A DNA stretch of 64,000 bases from Acanthacorydalis orientalis (GCA_034766995.1 CM068321.1:16353526-16417525), one strand, 5' to 3'. Counted from the first letter of the stretch, positions 1 through 12,456 are shown. Notes: a model not told the origin generated them from the letters alone. Translations and numbers: made by a program.

Positions 1-1832
1 AAGAACACAGTCAAAAGAAAAAAAGCAGACATTTTATCGGCCGAACTGGAAAGAAATGAAAAAACAAGCCAATTTTCTAAATGTAATCATAATTCAGTGG
101 TGTCATTCGACTGTTATACCATTCCGGCTATGTCGGAAGAACACAATATGCAGGAAAACGTAGGTTAGCTTTTTCGTTTCCGTTACTTTCAGTTCAAAAC
201 GTAAAGAATAGTGTTGTTGACAGAACTGTTGCTATTTACAAATATATAGTTATGTTTGTATATATAAATTGTATATATATATATATATGTGTATGTGTGT
301 GTGTGTGTGTGTGTATGCACATATATATGTATACATATATTTGTTTGTATCTCTTTCCATATATATTTTTAAATAAACATAAAAATGTATATATATATAT
401 ATAAATGTATATATAGTCATTTAAGTGCACTGCATATGCGAATGTACTTTTATACACAAATATTTATAAATAATATATTCAAACTTAAAATTTTTGCTGA
501 TATTTATATAATATTAAATATATCTTTGACTGTACAAGTAAAAAACTAAAATGTTCTTGTAACTTTATATTTTCAACAAACTTACTCATGCCTTTAAATC
601 AATGTAAACACGGTAAAGTTTGAAAAGACTTGAGTAAGTAGTAGTTTTTATAAAATTCTGTTTTCTTCCGAAGATGTTTGCACTTATACACAAATATATA
701 TATATATATATATACATGTATATATACGTAAAATTTTGTTCATTCAACTGAATTTCAATACGATCAAAATATATAACCATTATTTCAATACTGATTTCCA
801 AATTAAATGATTATATGTTCTGAAATACCGCTACACATATTTTTAAGATTTGTTAAAAAAAAAATAAAAATGTTAAATCTCACTTTCATATTATGAAAAA
901 CAATTTTGAAAAAGAATATTTAATCAAAATGCTACTTTGTGAATTAATATAATTTTATTCTCTTATATTTTATTTACTTTAAAGAAAGCAAAAGAAATTT
1001 GTTTATGTTAACTAAAATAACTCAGGGATTTTATATTTGGTATTTACGTAATATATATGAATATATATATATATATATATGTATGTATATATATATATAT
1101 ATACATAATCCATTAATGTATCAAAAGAATCGAATTTTGTCTTAAAAGAAGAGAAAAAAGTTACACCAAATGATTATATTTAAAAATACAATTTAATAAC
1201 ATCACTAACGGCAAATGTTAATAAATAGTAGCAATTCATTTGAAAATTTATTTATTTACAATATATCTTTATGTAGTAAAAATTAAATTCTCTGTGAAAG
1301 AAAGTCTTATTCCTTTAATTTTATACAATTATATATATTTTAAGAATATATATATATATATACCTTTCGGTGAATAAATATTAATTATTTCTCAAATACT
1401 TGGAATTAGCTCAAAGTAAATGTTATTTATCTTTCAATAAACATAAACATTAAATCTAGGCAGTTTCTTCAATAAATTGTGTATAAGGTGAGTTTAATAT
1501 TGCGCTCTTAATTTTCAGGTAATTACAAAGATAACATTCTGATTCAAATATGCATATTTGGGCATATTGTTAATTACTTCTGAAATGTAGGTCATTGAAA
1601 TAAACACATATCATGTATATATATATCAGCTTATTAGAAACGTCCATGCTAAACTGAATAACGAACTGGTAGACGAATAACTCAACTTGTGTTAGTTTCC
1701 CAAACTGGTAATCTCTTTGAAGTTTTGTCTTTAAGAACGGTTTTCCAATCATTTTGCCAACTTTCTCAAGCGTGTATAGAAGTTTGACGATGATAACAGA
1801 CTTTTGATGTAGTACATACTATATATATATAT

Positions 1833-1880
<48 letters not shown>

Positions 1881-2529
1881 ACTTTTCTACGTACGTACAC
1901 TTTATATATACCTATGTTATATTAAAACCCTATGTTGCCATATTCATGATTAACAAAAAAATGTATCTTTATTTTTCTGATAGAGTAATTTTTATTCATA
2001 TATTCGTTTAATTTATATTCGTTAATATTTAAGTTAAATAAATTATGTGTATATTTTAAAAACTTAAATAAATGTCATTCTTAATATATTTATTTACAAA
2101 TACAAATAATGTTCTTCACAAATTTACAAATAATATCGAACATGGTGTCTTTGAATTTAATTTTAACACACAAGAAAAAAGACATTTCATGTATAGTAAC
2201 TTTCTTTAAAAAAAAAATACTTAAATTTCGCATCACTGTACTAATTCATACGTACTGAATTTAATAGTATGTAAATTAATTGTTAAAAATATTTACTAGT
2301 CTCAATACAAAATAAAATACTGTTTTATTTCTTACCCTTTTTAATACTTTTATATTTTTCTAATAAAAAAAATATTACAAATAAAAATGTCTACATTTTT
2401 GTTTTAAAGACTATTTAATAATTAAAATAAATTGTGTAAAAGTATAAAATCAGTATATGATCAAAGTTTGTTTCATATTCCATTCGAGGTAATATTCGTT
2501 ATAAAATTATCAAATGGTGACATATTTTG
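1..2529. other. AT-rich non-coding stretch with microsatellites
   Basis: No coding sequence or RNA gene is recognised. The stretch holds TA/TG arrays at about 271-334, 694-726, 1051-1105 and 1820-1882, separated by AT-rich DNA. Open frames here are short and rich in Y/I from TA repeats, so I treat them as chance. Confidence 0.7.
1820..1882. repeat. Compound TA-(AC)n-TA-(TG)n array
   Basis: A TA run is followed by about six AC units, a second TA run and about eight TG units. The AC and TG blocks are reverse complements around the central TA block, so the locus is one large imperfect palindrome. Confidence 0.9.
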
Positions 2530-3260
2530 AATGTTCTGTGGAAGTTATAATGTTATTAAATCCGTGTCATACAAATTGTGTTCGGAAGCTGAACAGTAAA
2601 CAAGTCATCCGATAACAAATCACCATAGAGACAAATCCATTTACCTATGACTTGAATTAGAATGACGTCGAACAAGCAAACCACCACACCCGTTTCTAGT
2701 ATAAGTGCGTTGATCATTGTACGTGCAGAATAGTAAAGTAACATAACATGAACTAACGAACGAGCGAATAGTTTTCATTATAATTTTAAAGTAAAATTAC
2801 ACTGTGCTCATTCCGAACTGTTATTCACTGTGTCGCCGTATACGTTCATTGCAAACCGGCAACAGACTGACAAATAGAGTTGTTAAATACGAATTTCGAC
2901 ACACAATGAAATAGTTCTTGACAAATGCACGTCCACAAACAACCATTTATGTATCCCGTATACACATAACGTACAAGTACACAATTTCGGTCACATAGCA
3001 CTAGTTGATGTACATATATATATATATATAACAACGGTATCAGAATACATTTACAGAAATGTGCAGAGTAATATAAAATGACGTGGCCTTGAAATAGGGA
3101 TGATACAGAATTGCTTGAAGCTATAGTAAAGCCGACCTCGACGTCGAGCATGCGGCTGATTACGTGGGCGGGATGAAAAGAATGAACTCAATGACACACT
3201 GCGTTCATGAGCGTCTTAAAAGCAATATCGAGAGAAGAACCGCTAAAATATGATAGAAGT
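2530..3260. other. CpG-richer unique block, unassigned
   Basis: Base composition rises well above the surroundings and CpG is frequent, for example around 2820-2860 and 3125-3175. A perfect 12-bp palindrome CTCGACGTCGAG lies at 3137-3148, followed by a GGGCGGG box at about 3166-3172. Frames of 62 and 101 codons exist on the minus strand but resemble no family I know. A regulatory element or 5' exon would fit; this is inference. Confidence 0.35.
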
Positions 3261-4360
3261 GTATGAAAAAGATAGCTGTCGAGATTTTTTATCATATATC
3301 ATTTTTATTCAGTACAGAAAAACGCAGTTGACTTGTACGTTGAAATTGATTAGTTAGTTAAAAAATAAATAATTCTCTTTTTAAATAATACTATATCATA
3401 AATGTGTACTGATTTCTACTTTTAGTTTATTAAAATTAGAAATTTAATTGTTCATATATAGTGTTATTTATATTAAATATAATTTCATACTATTTTCAGG
3501 AGAAAATTTATTATTTCTTATAAAACATATATTTAACAAACAATATAAAATATTCAACATTAGTTCAGATTTTATAACATTCAAAATTTGATTTTTTTCT
3601 ATAGTAAAAATTTATGTTAAAGAAAGTAATGTAATGTATTTTCAAAAACATTGTTCATTTTATAACGAGTTCTAAAATTACACAATTATAATAACGGTTA
3701 ATTCAAATTGAAAAAAATTAAATAGTATATACTTGCATAGTGTTTTGAAATGAAAATTTATATACAAAAATGTAATATTGAATAAACATCACATTTGCAA
3801 CTCTGTTATGATTAATATTACCGATATTTGAATTCATTAACCATTTTCATACAGATATTAGTTGCCACAAACCTTCAATTAATGACCAAATTAAGAATGA
3901 AAATATATTTTTTAATGTTTTTATTTTCATTTTGAATTTGACAACTAGTTTGAATAATTTGAAACTCACATTGTACGACAGATTATTTTTATAAAAGCAG
4001 AAATCTATTAAAGAGGTTAATATTTAGCGATATGAAACAAAAAATGAGAGAATACAAATATATAATCATTCCAACAATATATTTATTTTCCAACGTAATC
4101 ACAACCATGTATTATCAATACATTTCTTTCAATGTATAAACGTTTCCTCATTTCGTCAATGAAAAAATCACACATTTGATCTTTAATTCAGTCCTGTAAT
4201 TTAATTTTAACAATTTTAATTCATCATAACAATATGACATTCCAATAATGCTTTTCAATTGAAAATATTGTCAGTAGATTGTTTAAAATGATCAATATCG
4301 TTAAACTGGTTTGAACGAGACGTTTAACTGACGAGTTTTAAGCGATATACATGTGAATAT

Positions 4361-4408
<48 letters not shown>

Positions 4409-4409
4409 T

Positions 4410-4440
<31 letters not shown>

Positions 4441-4480
4441 CATATACTTATATATATATATATATATGTATATATTTATA
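3261..4480. other. AT-rich stretch, nothing recognised
   Basis: No coding, RNA or transposon signal is visible. The final part, from about 4364, is a TA/TACA array that abuts the Tigger element. Confidence 0.65.
4364..4473. repeat. (TA)n array with CA interruptions
   Basis: About 110 bp of TA dinucleotides broken by short CACA and TACA steps. It borders the left end of the Tigger relic, whose target duplication is the dinucleotide TA. Confidence 0.9.
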
Positions 4481-4482
4481 TA

Positions 4483-5688
4483 CTATAATCGCTCCATTTA
4501 CGCGAGTAATTAGTTCCACAAAAACAGCGCATAAATAAAACCGCATAATGGAGCCATAGAAAGTTGTTCAAAATAGAGATTCGTTCCATATTCTCAAATA
4601 TTTTACTTTTACTTGGGTAGAAAAGTTTTAATTAATGATTTTTTAAATTTATAAGTCTATATAAGAGATTACTGATAAAAAAATACACACTTTTCGATGC
4701 AGGTATCATTTATTTCTATAACGTATCACAATACTTACAATTTTACTGTAACCTATTCAAAATCACTCTCGGTTTCAATAAAATCGATAGCTTTTTGAAT
4801 CATAGATATGGAATATTTAATATTCTGGGTTGCAAACAAGTAAGGTACTTCTTTTTCATCATCTTCTTGCTTTTCTTCTTCGTTCTCTTCTTGGTTTAAT
4901 TCAATAACATCATATGTTCTCAATTCAAAATCGTGTGATTTTAAAAGTTCTTCAATATCAGAAGCATTCAAACCACTATATCCTGTACTTTTTTAATCAA
5001 ATTTAGTAGCTATTTCCGTATCTAGCAACTTCGCTCACAAACTTAATATTGTGTATATTGTACTTTTCTTAAATTTGTCAAACCAGACTTTGCTGGCAAT
5101 GAAAGATAATGACTTTACTTCATCTCCTTCTTCATTTGGCTTTTCGTTATTTTCTTTTTTCAACTGATTAAAAGTTGACATAGCCTTGTTTTGTATAATG
5201 CGTGTTTCCATATCAATGTGCTTTTTGTTATTTTCTTCTATCCACTAAATTAATAACTTTCTTATTTTTACCATAATATTATTTCTTGCATATCTAACTT
5301 GTTGGTGTGGATCCTTTCACTGCAATTTTAATAGCGTCAGCATTTCTTTTAATAGTAAAAATTGCAAACTCGTTAATTTTATACACCCAACAACATTATA
5401 AAGTTTTTCACTTTTTTCTAACGTCTGGATAATTTTTATTTTAACTTCTTAACTTATCTCAGTTCTTTTCTTTTTCTTTATCATTTTATTTACTGTATCT
5501 CTTGATGATGCCATTATTTATTAATCTATCACCTTTTACAGTTTATAATGTACACCCTCCACAATTTTTTCTATTTTGTTTAATTATTTATTTTTACTAC
5601 ATATGTTTATTAAACAATTGTAAATAAGATTACTGAATAAATTAACTGAATTCGCTTAAATGGAGACTGCATAAATGGGGAGATTATA

Positions 5689-5689
<1 letters not shown>
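4483..5689 (-). mobile_element. Tigger/pogo-type DNA transposon, internally deleted
   Basis: The two ends are inverted: the left begins CTATAATCGCTCCATTTA and the right, reverse-complemented, begins CTATAATCTCCCCATTTATG. Both are flanked by TA (4481-4482 and 5690-5691), the target duplication of the Tc1/mariner/pogo superfamily. Read on the minus strand, the interior gives pieces of a Tigger/Jerky transposase: a psq-type HTH start near 5514 with TLEKSEKLYNVVG, a CENP-B-type HTH piece containing SFIASKVWFDKFKKS at about 5065-5110, then an acidic C-terminal piece. The DDE catalytic core between them is missing. At about 1.2 kb it is roughly half the usual length of full Tigger elements (about 2.4 kb, family knowledge). 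Stops and frameshifts show that it is dead. Confidence 0.85.
4753..5514 (-). pseudogene. Broken Tigger-type transposase
   Basis: The frame begins with MASSRDTVNK near 5514 and soon meets a stop, then continues as EVKIKIIQTLEKSEKLYNVV, the psq-type DNA-binding helix region. Further down, a different frame gives WIEENNKKHIDMETRIIQNK and ASKVWFDKFKKS, which align with the CENP-B-type second DNA-binding domain of Tigger proteins. The last open segment (4753-4971, 72 residues) has NASDIEELLKSHDFELRTYD, matching the C-terminal acidic region of Tigger transposases, followed by an E/K-rich run. The region joining the CENP-B part and the C-terminus (about 4985-5050) is where the several-hundred-residue DDE domain should lie, so it has been deleted. 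Several stops and frame changes make function as a transposase impossible. Confidence 0.8.
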
Positions 5690-5742
<53 letters not shown>

Positions 5743-5752
5743 ATATATATAT
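5690..5752. repeat. (TA)n array with TG interruptions
   Basis: About 60 bp of TA repeats touching the right end of the Tigger relic. The element sits between two TA arrays, consistent with insertion at TA or expansion from its target duplications. Confidence 0.9.
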
Positions 5753-5929
5753 AAAATAAAAATAAATAATAATTTGACGAAATAAAAAAAACTTGAAAAT
5801 AACAAGAATTTTTCTTAAAAGTCTATTTATGAAAATAATTATAAAATGTTTCATGATTTTACGAATATGACTTTCTTAAGAAATATGTATTAAAAAAAGT
5901 ACATTTTCTAAAATCCCTTTTTATTATAT

Positions 5930-6330
5930 ATTGCTCCGCACCTGATTATCCTCCGTTAAAACATATTTCAGCGTCTTGGCCAGCCCGTTCTATTGTTACT
6001 GCGGCTTCAGTGATGACTGCGACGAGAAAACCGTTAACTAACAGTCTTTACGTGCGGTGCTGGAGACTATTTAAAAAAATGTACGCTGACTTCAGAAGAG
6101 CAGATTGTTAACTAAGCGCGTTTCAAAAAAAAAAAAATGAGAACGTCATAAAACGTAATTTTCTCTCTCGGAAAACTTTTCAAGAATAACCTTTTTTTGA
6201 CATAAAGGAAAGTATTTAAAATGTTCTTGAACATATTTTAACGTGTCCATTGAAACTGGACGTAGAGAAGAGCAAAGGTAAAATGGTTCTATAAGAAAAC
6301 GAATCGAGGGAGTTAATTTAATTTTATGTA
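5930..6330. other. CpG-richer unique block, unassigned
   Basis: Between about 5935 and 6125 the sequence is locally GC-richer with many CpG steps, in a very AT-rich setting. No open frame longer than a few dozen codons, splice pattern or RNA fold is convincing. Confidence 0.3.
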
Positions 6331-6733
6331 AAGTATTTTCTGTGTTACGGTACTGAGAACATTTCGGAAAATTTCATTTCGGGATTCGAGTTACAAATTG
6401 TGTAAAATGAATGGAGTGGCTACGAATTTAATATCTGTATACTTGAATTTTTAATATATCATTGTTACATTGGATATTTTTTCCCATCCAATATACTATT
6501 CAAAACATAACGCAGCTGTAAACATGTATTTTTTTAATAAAATTAGCAAAAAAATAATAACAAATTTATTATTTTTAATGAAAATATAAGACTTTTATAT
6601 GAGAACTAATAATTACGGTTTTAAATCATCAAAAGTTAAAAAATGTACTAATTGTTATACACAAAACTACATTTCACTTATTATCATTTTTACATACATT
6701 TTGTTGCAAAATAAGAATTAATTTAAGTAGGCT

Positions 6734-6807
<74 letters not shown>

Positions 6808-7539
6808 TACATATCTATATATATATATAAACAAGAGTGTTTATGAATCTCTGCTTATGTTTTATTGAAACCAGTATAAAAGAAGTATATAAATACATAA
6901 ATTAATATTACATTTGTATAAATGAATTAATCAAATTTAGGTTCTGAAATCTTTTTTTTATTGAGACACATTTACAAACAATTTTCCACTTTTCAGAGAA
7001 CACAAAAAAGATTCTATTAGAATGGTCAATAATTAATTAATGTTCATTTTTATAATTATCTGTATTTTTAATGTTGATGCCATAATATTCAGAGTCTATA
7101 CATAAAAACTCTTTTTCATAGGAATTGATTTTTTATAATTGATTTTGATTTTAGTATGGTTATATCAATACAATATACTGATAAATATGATGAATCAATT
7201 GTAGAACAATTTTGTAAGAAAAATTTGTGATGGTAATTTATTTTTCAAACTTAGAATTAATTCTATCATTAATTGTTATTTTTAGTTAAATAAAATATCA
7301 GAAAACGTATAAAAGGATTTTATTGAAATTTGTTCCATTCTTACTTAATATTTTTCAAAATTCATAATATATCATTTTTATTTCTAAATTCTAATAATAT
7401 CTTTTTATACAGCCATAAATTTTACAACATAGAATGTAAAACTAGTTTACATATTCTTTCAAATTTATTTTAAAAATATATAGTTTAAACATGAAATCAT
7501 TTGAGAAAAAAAATTAAATTTTGATGTTAAAACAAGTGG
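6331..7539. other. AT-rich stretch with one TA array
   Basis: The only structure seen is a roughly 97-bp TA array at 6733-6829 with two TTTA/TACA interruptions. No gene signal is visible. Confidence 0.65.
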
Positions 7540-7760
7540 ACTTTGAAACTGAGATCATCGACCTCCATTTCAACAAGTCAATGAGGCCAAGTAACTTTAT
7601 GTCACACTCGACGAGGGTCTATTCTCTAAGAATGACATGTTCAACGTGTTAAGTAAAGCTCAGAAACATTCCTGTCGACTGTATCACCTGCTAAAAGTAA
7701 AGTTGAAATTGTCAGTGTGCGATATGAAGATACGTTTTACCGACTTTGACTGATTATAAA
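7540..7760. other. Moderately GC-richer unique block
   Basis: This block has higher complexity and CpG content than its flanks, with sharp AT-rich edges. There is no long open frame. It may be conserved non-coding DNA, but only cross-species comparison could show that. Confidence 0.25.
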
Positions 7761-9019
7761 ATTCAGCTTTATACAGCAACAGGATTTATAATCATATTAA
7801 TATAAAACTCATTTTCTACAAGCATTTACTTTCAAATAAAAATAGTTTATGATTATATTACTTCCTAAAGAAATATTTTTAAATGTATACGTTAAAAAAT
7901 AGCAGTTTAGTTGCTTATTCATAATTTATATATCAAGAGACTATTTTGAATATTCTTGTCTGAGTTCATTAAAATGAAAGTATTAATATTTAGTAAAATA
8001 AAAACATTAAAAGAATAATAAAATAAAAGTTACAGTAATATTTTGGTATAAAAAATTGTTTTATAAATTCTTCTATAGTAATATTTCATTTAAATATAAT
8101 TTTTAAATTAAATGTTCTTCAATCAAGAGACTTATCAAAAATATATTAATTTCCCATAACTTTTCATCTATTTATAAAAAATGAAAAAATACTTATCTAA
8201 ATATATAACATATCTAGAAGAAAACTTTTTCATCCGTTTATAAATTTCAATCTTGTCATAATTTTCAACTTTCTGACATTTTTGTAAAACCGAAAGCATT
8301 AAAAGGTTATAAGATAAAAACTAAATAAATCAACATTTAAAAACTCTAAGTTTATCATTCCAGTCATCACTCATGTCAGATTCTCACTCATTTGTATATC
8401 CATTTTATTTTTTATTTGGATACGTTCCATGTGTGAAATATAAAAATAATTTGAATAATCTAACATTTTGATCGTATTGCCACGACATTTTGACACATTA
8501 TCAAAAATACTATTATTTATAATAGCAATATAAGATGTATCGTTTATGTCAACGGTAAAAGGATATTGATGTCTAGTTTTATTTCGAAATTCGTTTTATA
8601 ATATATTATATGATTGATGTGGTGAAATTTAAAGTAACATGAACATTGCTTAAAGCAATATCTGAAAGTTGTATACTTTTTCAGTCTTTTTGTTACTAAA
8701 TTTAGTTTTTTATATTAATGAATTTGTTTCCTTTCATAAAAGTAACTATCGAGCAAATTATAGAATACAAAATATTATTAAAATATGCATGTTTTCAAAA
8801 TATAATCTTTAAGTGTTGAGTATACATTTTTATTTATTTATTTTAATAAAAAATATTTATTATTAGAATAGATATTATACAATAACAAAATCACTTTCTC
8901 TTGTACAGGTATACTATGTATAATATAAAAAAATATATTTTACTTTAACGTTTGACGAACAAAATTCTTGTTTATGTAGTTTAGAAATAAAAATACGAAT
9001 TATAATATATATTAAATTA
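7761..9019. other. AT-rich stretch, nothing recognised
   Basis: Long A/T-rich unique sequence without microsatellites of note, coding frames or recognisable RNA. Confidence 0.65.
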
Positions 9020-9620
9020 TGTCGTAGTAAATATCAAACAATGTTTTTCTCTGTTATATGCATTTCAACACCCCTTTTACAAAACCATAAACACGTATAA
9101 ATATGTACGCTAGAGACAAGTATGTCAACAGGAAAATTGAAGAATATTATTTTAAAAAAAACTTTGTCTTCGTTGCGTGTAGAGATTTCCGTTCGAAAAA
9201 AGGCACACTCTTGGTCGAACTTATGCATTTCGGTACAGATGAATACGGGCGGTTTGAGATATGGTGGGAAATGTTAAGCCTAAGGATTTAAAAAACGAGC
9301 TAAAAAAGTTGGCAGAATAATCGTTTCCTATTGTGTTTCGCGTGGAGTTGAAGTGGCAATAACTTAAAGAATAATGTCTGTCAATTTAAACGGCCATAAA
9401 AAGACTGCGAGGCGCGGCGAATTCATTTGGTTTTTCGACGATAAAAGTGCCGCCGGCTGACGAAATTTTTAACGTATAATCAAGCTTTCGAATATTTAAA
9501 TTTTTTTACTTATTCGTTTTCTACGCCGCGGTTATGTCGTTAACGTTTCATTTGTCCTCCAATTGAAAAGATTTGAACGGAACATACATTTTATGTTTGA
9601 AACAAATTAAAAAACGCAGA
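9020..9620. other. CpG-rich unique block, unassigned
   Basis: Short frames occur on both strands (9103-9291 plus, 62 codons; 9034-9228 minus, 64 codons), but neither resembles a known family and they overlap antisense. CpG-rich sequence peaks at 9395-9470 and 9520-9545. It includes GGCCATAAAA at about 9392-9401, which matches a posterior Hox or Caudal type site; a single site of this kind is expected by chance. Confidence 0.3.
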
Positions 9621-9681
9621 CGTGATGTCTGTTTAATACTTTTAATATATTCTGCTTGTATCTTCCAGATTCAAGTTTACA

Positions 9682-9684
<3 letters not shown>

Positions 9685-9724
<40 letters not shown>
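9685..9724. repeat. (TA)n array
   Basis: About 20 uninterrupted TA units. Confidence 0.9.
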
Positions 9725-9728
<4 letters not shown>

Positions 9729-9905
9729 AAATTATGTTAAAAGAATTTATAGAAGTGTAAGAGCACAAATTTAAATGTCATTTTAAGACCATTTTTTCGG
9801 TTTAAAAATGTATTTAAAAAGAAAAAAGAAAACAAAAATTAATAATTAATAAAAGAATACAAGAATTTAATATAGAAAAAAATTTTTTTTTGATTTATTA
9901 TTCTA

Positions 9906-10425
9906 TTATCTTTCTATATGTAAAAAAATTCCATCGTACAATTCCCATAAAACATTTTTTTTTTATTTTTCATGTAAACCACCTCCTCGCAACGCCGCTT
10001 TCCTGTTACACTCTACAAACAGCACATTAACCATTTCCATTTCTGATCATCAATTAATTGGTTGATGGATATCGCGTGGTCTCTGTTTTGATTGCTTGAC
10101 ATCAGTCATGTATGTAGTTCTTTCACGGTGTACAACGAAAGAGGTGTATACTATTTCAATGTGAAATTGATGATATTTATTAAAAATATTGTATTTACTG
10201 AAGCTTTAAAGTAAAAACAATTGTTACAAATTTTAAGATTTTGTTTTCATGTTAATTTTTATAAATTTTTCTAATAATAATTTTACAACTTACATTTTAT
10301 GCAAATCATTTGTGCGTATAATTTGTTAATATCTATTTGTGAGGAGAAAGTGAGTCCAGGGAGGGGGATCTACTAGCATCTCATGTACAAGGCACAGCTC
10401 CCTGGTATTTATAAAAAAATATTAA
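9906..10425 (+). mobile_element. Unnamed dispersed repeat, copy 1
   Basis: This block matches 35285-36001 along its whole length on the same strand. It shares a start near TATCTTTCTATATG, the segment ACCACCTCCTCGCAAC at about 9980, a region around ATTGGTTGATGGATAT near 10055, GGTGTACAACGAAAG near 10127 and an end CTGGTATTTATAAAAAAAT. No coding capacity or terminal inverted repeats are visible. The GC-rich domain near the right end (about 10340-10400) differs most between copies. A non-autonomous transposon (SINE, MITE or Helitron-like) is likely, but the class cannot be decided from three copies. Confidence 0.7.
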
Positions 10426-10589
10426 TACTTCCTTTATAACTATAAAATATAGAAGGAAGATTTTCTTAAGAAACTTATCTTCTTTTTGATTTTAACGAAT
10501 ATAATACAATGTATAAAATAAACTTAATGATTTTTTTCACCTTATGCATATATAAGTAAGATATAGAAATTTTCATTTCGTAACGATGA

Positions 10590-10890
10590 ATCCACAATTT
10601 ATTATTCTTCTTCAAGGAAAAAACAATAACCAAATCCAACGTTTAAAAGACGCATATTTCACAGCATGCACGCTACCATTATTCCTCGACACACCTAGAG
10701 GGAAACATATCCAAACCCGACTGGATCGTGTTTGATTGTCGAGAGATTTATGTGGGCTGGACTAGTTCGACTTATCGAATATGCTATGGCGCGTCATGTT
10801 AGTGAGATTTACAACCACAACGACGTCTCCATAATAACTCATCCTACCACAACACCTCCAGCCTTACTCACAGGGCTGGTAAATCCATGA
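10590..10890. other. GC-richer unique block, unassigned
   Basis: A block of higher complexity with several CpGs and no long frame. It begins about 165 bp after the end of repeat copy 1 and has no counterpart beside the other copies, so it is not part of that repeat. Confidence 0.3.
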
Positions 10891-11110
10891 AAATTTAACT
10901 ATGATTATAGATACTGATATTTTAAATAGTATATAAATATTTGATTTTATCGTTCAAATATTTTTTTTTCTTTTTTCTTGACATTTATAAAATAAAATTT
11001 CTAACCTTATCTTATCCGCAATGTAGAGAAATATGTATGATTATTTTAAATCAAAGATTCATCTTATTCTTTGATTCAAAAACGTTATATATTATTTCAG
11101 TATTGTCTTC

Positions 11111-11163
<53 letters not shown>

Positions 11164-11176
11164 TTATTATTATTAC
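11111..11176. repeat. Compound (CT)n-(TA)n-(TTA)n microsatellite
   Basis: CT units pass directly into TA units and then ATT triplets. Confidence 0.9.
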
Positions 11177-11944
11177 TTAAAATATAATTACGATTTTTTG
11201 ATTAACATATTGAGTTGTATATATTTTTTTATTTATTTCTCGCTAATTCAGTTACATTTTCAACCATAAACATGCATTTAATTTTTCCTTATAACTAATG
11301 TATTTATCTATTTTAATTAAGTGTTATAATTTTTTACTTGGTTCATTAGAAACTTTTAAATACGAAATATTAAAGAGGAGAAAATACAATGAGGCATCAT
11401 ATACTGCACGAGTTAAAAAAATGTAAATCTTGTTATAGCTCATAAAACTTGTATGAAATATTTTATGTTATTTCATTGACAGTAAGAACATGTCAAAAGT
11501 GATTTGAGAAATTTCGTTCCGAAACTTTGTACCTAAAATATCACTCGAGATCAGAAAAATACTCGAAATTTATTGGTAATAAAATATGTCTGATGATTGC
11601 AGAAAACTTAACATCTGTAGATGTAAACTTCAATCTCACTATTCATCAAACCTTAATACTAAATGTTATTAAGCTTTTTGGTTTAGTTTAATATTAAGAA
11701 GATAAAAATTTGAATAAATGAACCAGAATATAGGGAGTAACTCAATATCAATTCCAATAATAAAGAATTAATCAAAAATTAGAAATGAACAAGAATTGAA
11801 TAATTAATCAAATGTAAGAATGAATTTGTTTAAGTATTTTTATACTAGTTAAAAATATAAATCCTTATATTATACATACTGTTATTATTGCTCTTTACTA
11901 AAAATTGAATGAAAATATGATAAATATATACAATTATTTAAATG

Positions 11945-11952
11945 TATATTAT

Positions 11953-12007
<55 letters not shown>

Positions 12008-12033
12008 TATTATTTATATATATATATATATAT

Positions 12034-12068
<35 letters not shown>

Positions 12069-12105
12069 TTATTATTTACATATATATATATATATATATA
12101 TATCA
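11945..12105. repeat. TA array with duplicated TATTATTTATTATTTA block
   Basis: About 160 bp of TA repeats in which a 16-bp non-TA block recurs near 12000 and 12062, with a similar length of TA on each side. The two halves look like a local duplication of repeat plus spacer. Confidence 0.85.
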
Positions 12106-12259
12106 TAAGATGTGTATATATCTATATGTAAAAATATTACAAACTGAATATTTTTCTCATTTTTCATATTTGTTTGAATTTTAAATTTAGGAATGTAATT
12201 TTTCAAAAACATTTGCGACAATATTATTTATTTTTCTTTCAATATGTACATAAATATTT

Positions 12260-12416
12260 CGAACCCTGGGATTGGTAAGAGAAGTGTCTATAGACAACGT
12301 CGTAGCTGTATACCCGAACTCAATTATTCATGTCGTGTGCTGTCGATATTCCCGATGCCTACCGGACCAACTGACTAGTAAGCAAAATGCCAGCCGTCTG
12401 GGTCTTCGAACGCCTC
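12260..12416 (-). mobile_element. tRNA-like block, candidate SINE head
   Basis: On the minus strand the block reads AGTCAGTTGGTCCGGTAGGC, close to a tRNA D-arm/A-box (consensus like GCTCAGTTGGTAGAGC). About 45 nt later comes GAGTTCGGGTATAC, a B-box-like element. The block is GC-richer than its surroundings and abuts a TA array at 12421. A tRNA-derived SINE fragment would explain this. No poly-A tail, target duplication or second copy was found, so it may be chance or another unique sequence. Confidence 0.3.
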
Positions 12417-12420
12417 TGTA

Positions 12421-12456
12421 TATTTATATATATATATATATATATATATACATACA
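12421..12456. repeat. (TA)n array
   Basis: Short TA array directly adjoining the tRNA-like block. Confidence 0.85.

Noticed and set aside
2846..3151. 101-codon frame on the minus strand
   Set aside because: Includes a TA-derived IYIYIY stretch and no domain; no splice or promoter evidence for a gene.
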